A stretch of 12,176 nucleotides of DNA from an uncultured Lachnospiraceae bacterium (GTDB taxonomy: Bacteria; Bacillota; Clostridia; Lachnospirales; Lachnospiraceae): the NCBI GenBank assembly GCA_946633495.1, contig CAMPAX010000050.1:1-12176 (forward strand), read 5' to 3'. Positions 1 through 7,482 of the stretch are shown piece by piece. Under the pieces are notes generated by a model, which was given only the letters and a program-made list of their open reading frames with translations, did no database searches and had not been told where the DNA came from. Both the position numbers and the translations under genes were made by a program. Position 1 is the stretch's first letter. The number at the start of each line of letters is the position of its first letter.

Positions 1-457
1 CTTCCTCATCAAAATAATACCGTTCCCCGTCGGATTCTTTCCATCCGGTAAAGAGATCTCCGTCATCCTCACGAAAGATCCACTCTCCCCTGCTCATCTG
101 CCAGCCCGTGCGTTTTGGAAGCGGTGTCCCGATCCGATCTTCTTCTGACACGAAAATGTCAGGACAGTATCTTATTCTTCGAAATGTATTATACACCTCT
201 CCCCGATAAACCCCGGAGGCATCGTCATATATACCGTACGTACCACGTATATCATATGATTCATTTGCGTCATACATTTCATGCGTTTCTTCTCTGTCAT
301 TCGCATCATACGAGCCGGATGAATCCTCATTGCTGTATGATACCTTCATAGCACAAGCGTCATCCGCGCCCGGCGTAAGTATCGTAAGGCAGCACACCAC
401 CGCCGAAAAAGCAGCCGCAAATTTTTTACGCCTCGCGAAGAGCCTGAACCATCGCAT
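1..457 (-). CDS. Secreted cell-wall-binding repeat protein, N-terminal part (runs off window)
   Basis: The frame is open from an ATG at 457-455 to the window edge (152 codons, no stop), so only the N-terminus is visible. The start is well supported: AAGGAG lies 7 nt upstream and the first residues form a signal peptide, with Arg/Lys-rich residues 1-12 (MRWFRLFARRKK), a hydrophobic stretch at about 13-29 and a likely cleavage near Gly-Ala-Asp. Residues of about 40-90 are acidic and Tyr/Asp-rich, with the word YDAN occurring twice. From about residue 115 come aromatic repeats of the choline/glucan-binding type (GWQMSRGEWIFREDDGDL, then GWKESDGERYYFDEE). The start lies inside rfbH (32-bp overlap), so translation is probably coupled to it. 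By inference the protein is exported and binds a wall glycopolymer. Any C-terminal catalytic domain lies outside the window and cannot be named. Confidence 0.82.
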   Translation of the reverse strand, partial: MRWFRLFARRKKFAAAFSAVVCCLTILTPGADDACAMKVSYSNEDSSGSYDANDREETHEMYDANESYDIRGTYGIYDDASGVYRGEVYNTFRRIRYCPDIFVSEEDRIGTPLPKRTGWQMSRGEWIFREDDGDLFTGWKESDGERYYFDEE

Positions 458-1766
458 CCAGTTTCTCCTTTGTCATCCCCGGATATACACCAATCCAGAA
501 GGAATTTTCCATGATCTGATCTGTCACGTTAAGGGGACCGGCGACACGATACGCAGATGTTCCCCGAATCTGGTCAAAGCAGGGATGCAGCGTAAGATTT
601 CCGCTGAAGAGAAGCCGTGTCTGTATATTCCGATCCTCAAGGAACCTTGTCACATGATTTCTCGTCAGTCCGGATTCCGGTCGTACCGTAATCAGAAAAC
701 CGAACCAGGAAGGCTCACTGTCCGGCTCCGGTTCCGGCAGGATGTACCTGTCTATGAGCGGTTCCAGCTGCTCGCGAAGGTACTGCCAGTTCTCTCTTCT
801 CCTCTTGATGAATGACGGAAATTTCTTCAGCTGCTCCACTCCGATGGCAGCCTGAAGATCCGTCACCTTCAGATTATAGCCGAAATGACTGTAGACATAT
901 TTATGGTCATACCCTTGCGGAAGCTCTCCGAACTGTCCGTCAAACCGGTGTCCGCAAAGATTATCCCTGCCTGACGGGCACACACAGTCCCGTCCCCAAT
1001 CCCTCATGGAAAGAAGGATCCGATTCAGCAGCGGATCATCCGTATACACGCAGCCACCCTCGCCCATGGTCATATGGTGCGGAGGATAAAAGGAAGAAGT
1101 GCCGATATCACCCCAGGTTCCGGTATATTTCGTTTCCCCGTCAATGGTCACTTTCGATCCCAATGCATCGCAGTTATCTTCTATGAGCCAGAGGTTATAT
1201 TTCCTGCAGAACGCTTTCACTGCCCGAATGGAAAAAGGATTCCCCAGTGTATGGGCGATCATCACCGCCTTCGTCCGTTCAGATCGCGCGCCCTCCAGCT
1301 TCGTCACGTCTATATTATACTGAGGGATCGTCACATCCACGAATACAGGAACCGCCCCGTACTGAAGGATGGGACTCACCGTTGTGGGAAATCCGCAGGC
1401 TACCGTGATCACCTCATCCCCGCGCCGAACCTGCCGTTCTCCCAAAAGAGGCGAGGTCAGTGCCATAAATGCCAGCAGATTTGCGGAAGAACCGCTGTTT
1501 ACCAAATGAACATATTTCACCCCGATCCACCTTGCAAAATCCTGTTCCAGCTGCTCCGCAAACCGTCCCGTGGTAAGCCAAAAATCCAGCACAGCATCCG
1601 TCGCCGCCAGCATTTCATTCTCATCAAACACCCGGGACGCATACGCGATACGATCTCCCGGCTGATAGGCCTTCTCCTGCTCCGGCTTCTTAATCTCTTT
1701 GTAATACTGCCGAACCAGATCCTTGATCTGATCCCTGAGTTCTGATTCTCTGTTCTGATTCTCCAT
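426..1766 (-). CDS. rfbH: CDP-4-keto-6-deoxy-D-glucose 3-dehydrase (E1), RfbH/DdhC
   Basis: This is a 446-residue member of the DegT/DnrJ/EryC1/StrS aminotransferase fold that in this family uses pyridoxamine phosphate and an iron-sulfur centre to remove the C3 hydroxyl of CDP-4-keto-6-deoxyglucose. Diagnostic features are visible. The usual PLP lysine is replaced by histidine in SFYPPHHMTMGEGG (H230 aligns with the catalytic His of Yersinia E1). C261, C263 and C271 give the C-x1-C-x7-C part of the unusual [2Fe-2S] motif, and C199 (IEDNCDALGS) is the likely fourth ligand. The N-terminus (about 1-45) matches the family, supporting ATG 1766, which has GAGG 7 nt upstream. The gene overlaps rfbG by 77 nt and the next gene by 32 nt. 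The reductase partner E3 (RfbI/DdhD) is not in the window, so the final dideoxyhexose cannot be named. Confidence 0.93.
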   Translation of the reverse strand: MENQNRESELRDQIKDLVRQYYKEIKKPEQEKAYQPGDRIAYASRVFDENEMLAATDAVLDFWLTTGRFAEQLEQDFARWIGVKYVHLVNSGSSANLLAFMALTSPLLGERQVRRGDEVITVACGFPTTVSPILQYGAVPVFVDVTIPQYNIDVTKLEGARSERTKAVMIAHTLGNPFSIRAVKAFCRKYNLWLIEDNCDALGSKVTIDGETKYTGTWGDIGTSSFYPPHHMTMGEGGCVYTDDPLLNRILLSMRDWGRDCVCPSGRDNLCGHRFDGQFGELPQGYDHKYVYSHFGYNLKVTDLQAAIGVEQLKKFPSFIKRRRENWQYLREQLEPLIDRYILPEPEPDSEPSWFGFLITVRPESGLTRNHVTRFLEDRNIQTRLLFSGNLTLHPCFDQIRGTSAYRVAGPLNVTDQIMENSFWIGVYPGMTKEKLDAMVQALREA

Positions 1767-2865
1767 AGAATGCCTCGATCTCCCGGTTCATCTCCGATTC
1801 GATATCTCCGCCTGCACTGTAAACCCGTGTCCATGCCACCGTCTCCGCCAAAGCCCGGTCGATATTCCAGACCGGTTTCCACCCGAAAACCTTTCTTGCC
1901 AGACTGCAGTCCAGCTTCAGAAATGCTGCTTCGTGAGGGCCGACATTTCCCACATTCTCCCAGGAGAGCTCCGCCTCCTCTTTCGAACGTGTCCGGTTCC
2001 ATGCATCGCAGAATCTGGTCACAAGATCTCCGGTAGTGACACAGTCTGCATCCTCGGGGCCGATATTATAGGCTCCCGCTGCCGCCGGATCCAGCTCCTG
2101 CGCCCGAAGGATCGTAAGATACATGAAAAGCGGCTCCAAAACATGCTGAAACGGCCGGATCGAGTATGGATTTCTGACCTTGATTACAGGTTTACATAAT
2201 TTGGCTTCAGCCCCGGAAAGTGCCGTCCGTACACAGTCCGGAACGATCCTGTCCCTCGCAAAATCTCCGCCTCCGATCACATTTCCGGCCCGTGCCGTTG
2301 ATGTCGGAAGTCCCCTGTCTTTAAAAAACGAGTTTACATAACTATGTGTCACTAACTCCGAACAGGACTTGGAGTTCGAGTAGGGATCGTACCCGTCCAG
2401 AGGTTCCTCCTCCCTGAAAGCCGTTCCCCTCTCTTCATTTTTATAGACCTTATCCGTGGTAACATTCAGGAAGGACCGAACCGATGCGGTCTGTCTTACT
2501 GCCTCGCAGAGATTCACGGTACCCATGACATTTGTCTCGTAGGTGTACCTTGGCTTTTCGTAGGAGGTCCGGACAATGGGCTGTGCCGCCATATGCAGCA
2601 CAAATTCCGGCTGCTCTTCCTGCATAACCCTAAGCAGCGTTTCATAGTCACGAATATCCGCGATCACAGAACGAAGCCGGCCCGATTGTTCCATCCTTCC
2701 TGCCGCCATGGGATACAGCGCCTCCTTCTTTGGAGCCAGTGAATACCCAACAACGCTTGCACCTGCAAGAGCAAGGATCCGGCAGAGCCAGCTTCCTTTA
2801 AATCCGGTATGACCCGTGACAAGTATTTTTTTATCTTTAAAATATGACAGTTCTTCTTTTGTCAT
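1690..2865 (-). CDS. rfbG: CDP-glucose 4,6-dehydratase RfbG/DdhB
   Basis: This is a 391-residue extended short-chain dehydrogenase that converts CDP-D-glucose to CDP-4-keto-6-deoxy-D-glucose with bound NAD+. The N-terminal Rossmann motif is TGHTGFKG (residues 17-24). TTDK at 136-139 and Y162-x3-K166 (DPYSNSKSCSE) give the expected catalytic Thr/Asp and Tyr/Lys. The wording GHTGFKGSWL is characteristic of the CDP-glucose enzymes rather than the dTDP-glucose ones. The ATG at 2865 is preceded by AAAAGGAT about 7 nt upstream. The gene lies 63 nt after rfbF and supplies the substrate of RfbH. Its last 20 or so residues (after IEAFYG) are Gly/Ser/Gln-rich, do not look like family sequence, and overlap the start of rfbH, so they are probably a non-essential tail. 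Confidence 0.93.
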   Translation of the reverse strand: MTKEELSYFKDKKILVTGHTGFKGSWLCRILALAGASVVGYSLAPKKEALYPMAAGRMEQSGRLRSVIADIRDYETLLRVMQEEQPEFVLHMAAQPIVRTSYEKPRYTYETNVMGTVNLCEAVRQTASVRSFLNVTTDKVYKNEERGTAFREEEPLDGYDPYSNSKSCSELVTHSYVNSFFKDRGLPTSTARAGNVIGGGDFARDRIVPDCVRTALSGAEAKLCKPVIKVRNPYSIRPFQHVLEPLFMYLTILRAQELDPAAAGAYNIGPEDADCVTTGDLVTRFCDAWNRTRSKEEAELSWENVGNVGPHEAAFLKLDCSLARKVFGWKPVWNIDRALAETVAWTRVYSAGGDIESEMNREIEAFYGESEQRIRTQGSDQGSGSAVLQRD

Positions 2866-2928
2866 GTGGTATCCTTTTCGACATTTTTTCTGTCTTTACT
2901 CAATGCACGGCTCAGTTCCGCCGGGAGA

Positions 2929-3711
2929 TCACGCCTGCCAAACCATCCAGGGCGCTTTTTTCTCTTCGATCATATGATCCAGAAGATCATGCTCTCTCTT
3001 CGTATCCATACACTGCCAGAAGCCGTCATACTCATAAGCATTCAGCTCCCCGTCCTTCGCCAGCTGCCGCATGGGCTTTTGTTCGAAGATGGTACTGTCA
3101 TCCTCCAGATAATCAAAGACCTTCGGTTCCAGTACCATATATCCGCCGTTGATCCTGGCAGAATCCGTCTCTTCTTTCTCACGGAAGGATGTGATCAGCT
3201 TGGACTTTGGATCCAGTTCCAGCACACCAAACCGCTGCCCGAAACGGATCGCCGTGATGGTTGCGATCTTCCCTTTCTCCCTGTGGAACCGGAGCAGATC
3301 ATTCATGTCAATGGTGCATACCGCATCTCCATAGGTCAGCATGAAAGCTTCGTCGCCCACATATTTCCTGACACGGCGGATACGCCCACCGGTCATGGTG
3401 TCCAGACCGGTATCCACAATGGTAACCTTCCACGGTTCCGCCACGTTGTTGTGAACTGTCATCCGGTTCTCATCCGTAAAATCAAACGTGATATCACTGT
3501 TGTGGAGGTAATAATTCGCGAACCACTCTTTGATCACATGCTGTTTATAACCTGCGCAGATCACGAAATCATTGAATCCGTGATAGGAGTATTCCTTCAT
3601 GATATGCCACAGGATCGGTTTTCCGCCGATCTCGATCATGGGCTTCGGCCGAAGATGGCTCTCTTCGCTGATCCGGGTCCCATATCCACCCGCAAGTATT
3701 ACAACCTTCAT
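2929..3711 (-). CDS. rfbF: Glucose-1-phosphate cytidylyltransferase RfbF/DdhA
   Basis: RfbF makes CDP-D-glucose from CTP and glucose-1-phosphate, the entry step of CDP-3,6-dideoxyhexose synthesis. With the start at 3711 the protein has 260 residues, close to the family's usual length of about 257. It begins MKVVILAGGYGTR, the sugar-nucleotidyltransferase signature, followed by RPKPMIEIGGKPILWHIM with the nucleotide-binding Lys23. YGDAV (Asp129) is a likely metal-binding site. An in-frame ATG at 3774 would add 21 residues with no family counterpart. ATG 3711 is preferred because it restores the canonical N-terminus and has AAAGGGG about 5 nt upstream. The gene follows dapL by 66 nt and precedes rfbG, the same F-G-H order (ddhABC) as in Salmonella and Yersinia O-antigen loci. 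Confidence 0.94.
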   Translation of the reverse strand: MKVVILAGGYGTRISEESHLRPKPMIEIGGKPILWHIMKEYSYHGFNDFVICAGYKQHVIKEWFANYYLHNSDITFDFTDENRMTVHNNVAEPWKVTIVDTGLDTMTGGRIRRVRKYVGDEAFMLTYGDAVCTIDMNDLLRFHREKGKIATITAIRFGQRFGVLELDPKSKLITSFREKEETDSARINGGYMVLEPKVFDYLEDDSTIFEQKPMRQLAKDGELNAYEYDGFWQCMDTKREHDLLDHMIEEKKAPWMVWQA

Positions 3712-3777
3712 ATGCACCCCTTTGATTACGAACTTTTTGCTGCCTTGCTCCGTTTGATCCCACGCCTTTCGCACGTG

Positions 3778-4995
3778 TTACAGCGCTTTGATCCGCTTCA
3801 TAGCTTCCACGGAATTCTCATAACTTCCGAATGCAGTCAGGCGGAAATACCCTTCTCCGCTGGCACCGAATCCCGAACCGGGAGTTCCCACCACATTTGC
3901 CTTCTCCAAAAGATAATCAAAGAAATCCCAGGAGCTCATGCCGTCCGGTGTCTTCAGCCAGATGTACGGTGCATTCACGCCGCCGGATACGGTATAACCG
4001 GCATCCGCAAGACCCTCCTTAATGGTCTTTGCATTGTTCATGTAGTAAGCGATCTGCTCACGGGTCTGACGCTGTCCCTCTTCGCTGTATACCGCCTCAC
4101 CGGCTCTCTGGATGATATACGGAGCACCGTTGAACTTGGTCCCGTGTCTCCGTGCCCAAAGAGCATGCAGAGATACGCCGTCTGCATCCACCAGATCCTT
4201 CGGGATCACGGTATAACCAAGACGCGTTCCGGTAAATCCCGCATTCTTGGAGAAGCTTCGCAGCTCAATGGCACAGGTTCTCGCACCCTCACATTCAAAG
4301 ATGGAATGAGGTATACCTTCCTCACTGATATACGCTTCATATGCCGCATCATATACGATCACGGCATGGTTTTTATTTGCATAATCTACCCACTCCTGAA
4401 GCTGTGCCCTGGAAATGGTAGCGCCCGTGGGGTTATTCGGGAAGCAAAGATAGATCAGATCCGGCACTTCCCCGGGCAGCTCCGGAGAATACCCGTTTGC
4501 TGCAGTACAGGGCATGTAGATCACATTGCTCCACGTACCGGTTGCCTCGTCATAAGTACCGGTTCTGCCTGCCATAACATTTGTATCAACATACACCGGA
4601 TACACCGGATCGCAGACTGCGACCTTTGTATCGTGAGTAAAGATCTCCTGAATGTTGGCAGAATCACTCTTCGCACCGTCAGAGATAAAGATCTCATCAG
4701 CCGTGATATCCGTTCCCAGAGGGCGGAACACCTTCTCTGCGATCGTATCCCTGAGAAATGCGTAGCCAAGATCCGGTGCATACCCACGGAACGTAGCTGC
4801 ATCCGCCATTTCGTCCGTTGCTTTATGGATCGCCTCGATCACTGCCGGGCAAAGGGGCTGTGTCACATCCCCGATCCCGAGACGGATGATCTTCTTGTCA
4901 GGGTTCTTCTCCGAAAATGCTGCCACCTTCTTTGCGATGGTTGAGAAAAGGTAGCTTCCCGGTAATTTCAGATAATCTTCATTTGCATGGATCAT
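3778..4995 (-). CDS. dapL: LL-diaminopimelate aminotransferase DapL
   Basis: DapL transfers an amino group from glutamate to tetrahydrodipicolinate, giving LL-diaminopimelate in one step for lysine and peptidoglycan. This 405-residue class I/II PLP aminotransferase has the family N-terminus (NEDYLKLPGSYLFSTIAKKV), FPNNPTG at 185-191, YDAAYEAY with Asp216, and the PLP lysine K250 in ELRSFSKNAGFTGTRLGY, wording typical of DapL rather than aspartate aminotransferases. The ATG at 4995 has CGGAG about 9 nt upstream. No good minus-strand promoter or U-tailed terminator is visible in the 123-bp gap to the upstream gene, so read-through from the promoter at 6601-6629 is plausible. Its position ahead of rfbFGH and among wall proteins fits an envelope operon. 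Confidence 0.95.
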   Translation of the reverse strand: MIHANEDYLKLPGSYLFSTIAKKVAAFSEKNPDKKIIRLGIGDVTQPLCPAVIEAIHKATDEMADAATFRGYAPDLGYAFLRDTIAEKVFRPLGTDITADEIFISDGAKSDSANIQEIFTHDTKVAVCDPVYPVYVDTNVMAGRTGTYDEATGTWSNVIYMPCTAANGYSPELPGEVPDLIYLCFPNNPTGATISRAQLQEWVDYANKNHAVIVYDAAYEAYISEEGIPHSIFECEGARTCAIELRSFSKNAGFTGTRLGYTVIPKDLVDADGVSLHALWARRHGTKFNGAPYIIQRAGEAVYSEEGQRQTREQIAYYMNNAKTIKEGLADAGYTVSGGVNAPYIWLKTPDGMSSWDFFDYLLEKANVVGTPGSGFGASGEGYFRLTAFGSYENSVEAMKRIKAL

Positions 4996-5034
4996 AGCTT
5001 TTTACTCCGTTCTTTTAATTCTATAATAAACTGT

Positions 5035-5046
5035 CCGCTTTCGCGG
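5035..5046 (-). repeat. Short hairpin upstream of dapL
   Basis: CCGC-GAAA-GCGG is a perfect 4-bp stem with a GNRA tetraloop in the dapL leader, about 40 nt before the start codon. It has no U-run that would make it a terminator. It could be an mRNA stability or processing element. Confidence 0.35.
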
Positions 5047-5084
5047 GAGATTATTCATATTGGACTACATCACCGTCTGCTTTC

Positions 5085-5113
5085 ATCGGAATGATTCCTG
5101 TCCGGATTCCGAT
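5085..5113 (-). repeat. Inverted repeat after the 484-residue gene
   Basis: ATCGGAAT and ATTCCGAT form a perfect 8-bp stem around a 13-nt loop, starting 5 nt past the stop codon at 5119. It is placed like a terminator, but the following minus-strand bases (GAAAGCAG) lack a T-run. It is more likely a 3'-end stabiliser or weak attenuator between this gene and dapL. Confidence 0.4.
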
Positions 5114-5118
5114 CTTCC

Positions 5119-6573
5119 CTACTCCTCCGGTTTCAGCGTATTATCCCGCTCCAGATTTCTGGAAAGCGGGAACATGAAGATCTGATTGATGGGATCCACC
5201 ATGTAGATCTCCGTCACCGTACAAAGGGTCCGTGCCGTCTGACTCCAGATCGCATTTTCATCCGGCGTATCTCCCCAGAATACCGCCATATGGCAGTCTC
5301 CGCCGGACTTCCAGACCGGAGCCAGATAGAAGATATCTCCCTTCTTCGCCTGACCGCTGGCAAGGAGCTGCTTTACCGTCTTATAGTTTTCAAACCGTAC
5401 CACGCCCTTGGTGGCCAGCATCAGGTAATTATCCCCGTTGCCGTAACTGCCGAATCGTCCCATATCCGAAACCCGGGATAAGTCCCCTCCGGAATAGGTC
5501 ACAAGACTGGAGATGAATCCGGTACAGTTCATACCGCCATCTTCTCCGTAAAGTCCGTAGGGCTGGATCAGTTCCTGAGGATCTCCTGTATATTTCAGAC
5601 TCTTGTAGGGCGTCTTGAAATAATAATCCGAGAAATGGTCCAGCATATATTCATAGATATTTTCGCATTTCAGATATTGATCGATGGTAGGCTTTCCGTA
5701 AACTCTCGCCCCTTTGGACGTGAAGAAAATCTTCTCTCCATCAATATCTGCAAACTGGCCATAGTAAAATGCACCTTCGCTGTTGGAATAATAGGATCTT
5801 CCATCCAGCTCCATCCAGCCTTCCTGCCGCCTGGTATTTCCTTTCTCATCCGCATAGAAAAGCCGGTTTTCAAACATATAAAAGGACGAGGTGACCGCCT
5901 GCCCATCCTCATTTAGATATACAAGGTCCGTTCCCCGGGCGACCTGTGTATTTCTCGCCACAGAGCCGTTTGATTCCCCGAAATAGGTCTTTCCGTCCAC
6001 TTCCTGCCAGCCGGATGCCTTCGTCAGCGTCCCGTCGTCGGCAGCAGTGTAAAGGATATCCTTCTGCAGAAGAGTCTTTCCCCGAACAAGCCGTCCATTT
6101 TCATCGATATAATAGTTATGGCCATCAGCGGAAACCATTTTGTCTTTGACGATTTTCCCCTTCTCATCTCCAAAGAAGGTTTCACCGTTCACTTCTATGA
6201 TCCCTTTCGCAAGAGATACCTTTCCATCCTCCCCGATCCGATAGAGTGTCCCGTCTTTCTGTATATTTTCGGATGTAAGGATCGCTCCCGTCGGATCGAA
6301 CCAGTATTTCATGCCATCCACGGAATAAATCCCGTCCCGGAGCAGTCTTCCATCCTCTCCCACATAATACCGGTTCCCGTTGGCTTCGAGCCACAGATTC
6401 TTCCGGAAGTTTCCTTCATTGTCATGATAGACAGAGCCGTCAACAGGGATGAACTCATCCTGCACCTCAGCCCTCGTCTTCATGGTGATCCATGTCAGGA
6501 TTCCAAGAAAAATCAGAAGGAGACCGCCAAGGATCCATAAGATTCTCTTCAGATGTCGAATTATCCTATTCAT
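5119..6573 (-). CDS. Membrane-anchored wall-binding repeat protein with C-terminal NlpC/P60-like peptidase domain
   Basis: The protein has 484 residues. One hydrophobic segment (about 11-31) with no clear cleavage site suggests an N-terminal anchor. About twelve aromatic repeats of 20-23 residues follow (roughly 45-295; for example GNRYYVGEDGRLLRDGI), of the choline/glucan-binding type. The last 185 or so residues look like an NlpC/P60-like cysteine peptidase: NCTGF with Cys350, KKGDIFYL, and DCHMAVFWGD with His428. Members of that fold cut stem-peptide bonds near diaminopimelate, so a peptidoglycan hydrolase is inferred; the third catalytic residue cannot be assigned. The same domain is in the gene at 7990-8892. 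GAGGA lies about 7 nt before the ATG and a good promoter is at 6601-6629. The next gene is dapL. Confidence 0.85.
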   Translation of the reverse strand: MNRIIRHLKRILWILGGLLLIFLGILTWITMKTRAEVQDEFIPVDGSVYHDNEGNFRKNLWLEANGNRYYVGEDGRLLRDGIYSVDGMKYWFDPTGAILTSENIQKDGTLYRIGEDGKVSLAKGIIEVNGETFFGDEKGKIVKDKMVSADGHNYYIDENGRLVRGKTLLQKDILYTAADDGTLTKASGWQEVDGKTYFGESNGSVARNTQVARGTDLVYLNEDGQAVTSSFYMFENRLFYADEKGNTRRQEGWMELDGRSYYSNSEGAFYYGQFADIDGEKIFFTSKGARVYGKPTIDQYLKCENIYEYMLDHFSDYYFKTPYKSLKYTGDPQELIQPYGLYGEDGGMNCTGFISSLVTYSGGDLSRVSDMGRFGSYGNGDNYLMLATKGVVRFENYKTVKQLLASGQAKKGDIFYLAPVWKSGGDCHMAVFWGDTPDENAIWSQTARTLCTVTEIYMVDPINQIFMFPLSRNLERDNTLKPEE

Positions 6574-6600
6574 ATCTTATTCCTCAAAAAGCTAACCTTC

Positions 6601-6629
6601 ATTTTAACATAAAGAAATCCCGCATTCAA
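6601..6629 (-). promoter_or_regulatory. Sigma-A-type promoter for the wall-peptidase/dapL/rfb block
   Basis: The -35 is TTGAAT (6629-6624), the spacer is 17 bp, and the -10 is TAAAAT (6606-6601) with an upstream TG giving an extended -10. It starts directly after the T-run of the rpsR terminator and leaves a leader of about 20 nt before the ATG at 6573. Confidence 0.75.
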
Positions 6630-6630
6630 C

Positions 6631-6687
6631 AAAAAAGAAGCGGCAGAACGGACGATCCCCTGACAGGGAATATCCATTCTGCCGCTC
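6631..6687 (-). terminator. Rho-independent terminator of rpsF-ssb-rpsR
   Basis: A 10-bp stem AGCGGCAGAA/TTCTGCCGCT (arms 6677-6686 and 6639-6648) is extended by further inner pairs around a small loop. A T-rich tail ending in TTTTTT (6636-6631) follows. It lies 29 nt past the rpsR stop. Confidence 0.93.
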
Positions 6688-6715
6688 ATTTTCTCCTAAA
6701 ACAGAGATCAAGGAT

Positions 6716-6982
6716 TTACTCTACTACGTAGGGGATCAGTGCGATCTGACGTGCACGCTTAACGGCAACCGTCAATGCTCTCTGATGCTTTGCGCAGTTT
6801 CCTGTGATCCGTCTCGGAAGGATCTTACCACGCTCGGAGATATACTTCCGAAGCAGGCCAGCATCTTTGTAATCAATTACCTGGGTTGTATCTGCGCAGA
6901 ATACACATACCTTTTTACGTCTGCGCATCGGTCTTCTTCTCATAGGAGCAGCATCTTTCTGCTCTGTCTTATTGTAAGGCAT
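6716..6982 (-). CDS. rpsR: 30S ribosomal protein S18
   Basis: This 88-residue protein binds 16S rRNA in the small-subunit platform as a heterodimer with S6. It has the family core CADTTQVIDYKD, LLRKYISERGKILPRRITG and KHQRALTVAVKRAR. C26, C29, C63 and H66 form a CxxC...CxxH set, so this is the zinc-binding (C+) form. The ATG at 6982 has AGGAGG six bases upstream. It is the last gene of rpsF-ssb-rpsR, 17 nt after ssb and followed by a strong terminator. Confidence 0.97.
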   Translation of the reverse strand: MPYNKTEQKDAAPMRRRPMRRRKKVCVFCADTTQVIDYKDAGLLRKYISERGKILPRRITGNCAKHQRALTVAVKRARQIALIPYVVE

Positions 6983-6999
6983 ATCGTCCCTCCTGAATT

Positions 7000-7458
7000 C
7001 TACTTGAACGGCAGATCGTTCTCAATCCCATCCGGAATATTCATGAAATCATCTGCGCTCGCGGTCTGAGGTGCAGCAGCCTGCGGCTGATATCCGCCCT
7101 GTCCGCCTGCCGAAGACGCATTCTTGGATTCCGCAAATTCGATCTCCTCTGCAATCACACGTACAGAATAGACCTTTTCGCCGTTCTTATTGGTATAGTT
7201 ATCATTTTCGATCCGACCAGAGACAACGATCTTTGTTCCCTGCTTCAGATACTTTTCCACGAATTCCGCCTGCTTTCCAAAGCTGGTGCAGTTAAAGAAA
7301 TCCGCAGTCACATCATTACCGTCCTGACTGTTTCTCGCAAACCTGCGGTCTACCGCGATTGAGAAACGAGCAATGGCCAGCTGGTCACCGTTTCTGGACT
7401 GTGTGTAACGAACCTCAGGGTCTCTTGTGAGACGCCCCATTAAAATTACTTTATTCAT
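7000..7458 (-). CDS. ssb: Single-stranded DNA-binding protein
   Basis: SSB coats single-stranded DNA in replication, repair and recombination. The 152-residue protein starts MNKVILMGRLTRDPEVRYT and carries the OB fold in about residues 1-108 (FSIAVDRRF, DFFNCTSFGKQAEFVEKYLKQG, VSGRIENDNYTNKNGEKVYSVRVIAEEIEF). A short Gly/Gln/Ala linker of about 25 residues follows, then the acidic tip IENDLPFK. The usual tip ends in Pro-Phe; here one extra Lys follows the Phe. GGAGG lies 7 nt before the ATG. The gene sits 24 nt after rpsF, the standard arrangement in Firmicutes. Confidence 0.97.
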   Translation of the reverse strand: MNKVILMGRLTRDPEVRYTQSRNGDQLAIARFSIAVDRRFARNSQDGNDVTADFFNCTSFGKQAEFVEKYLKQGTKIVVSGRIENDNYTNKNGEKVYSVRVIAEEIEFAESKNASSAGGQGGYQPQAAAPQTASADDFMNIPDGIENDLPFK

Positions 7459-7482
7459 GTGAAAACCTCCAAACTGTTCAGA

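Noticed and set aside
3712..3774. Longer RfbF starting at an ATG at 3774
   Set aside because: The extra 21 residues precede the canonical MKVVILAGG start, and the better placed ribosome binding site belongs to ATG 3711.
2866..4944. Open plus-strand frame of 692 codons opposite rfbF and dapL
   Set aside because: It lies antisense to two well-identified enzymes, has no recognisable domain and reads as Cys/His/Ile/Arg-rich composition typical of a complementary-strand shadow.
5022..5027. TATAAT on the plus strand upstream of dapL
   Set aside because: The -35 region at 17 bp is poor and no plus-strand gene follows; the same bases read on the minus strand also lack a -35.
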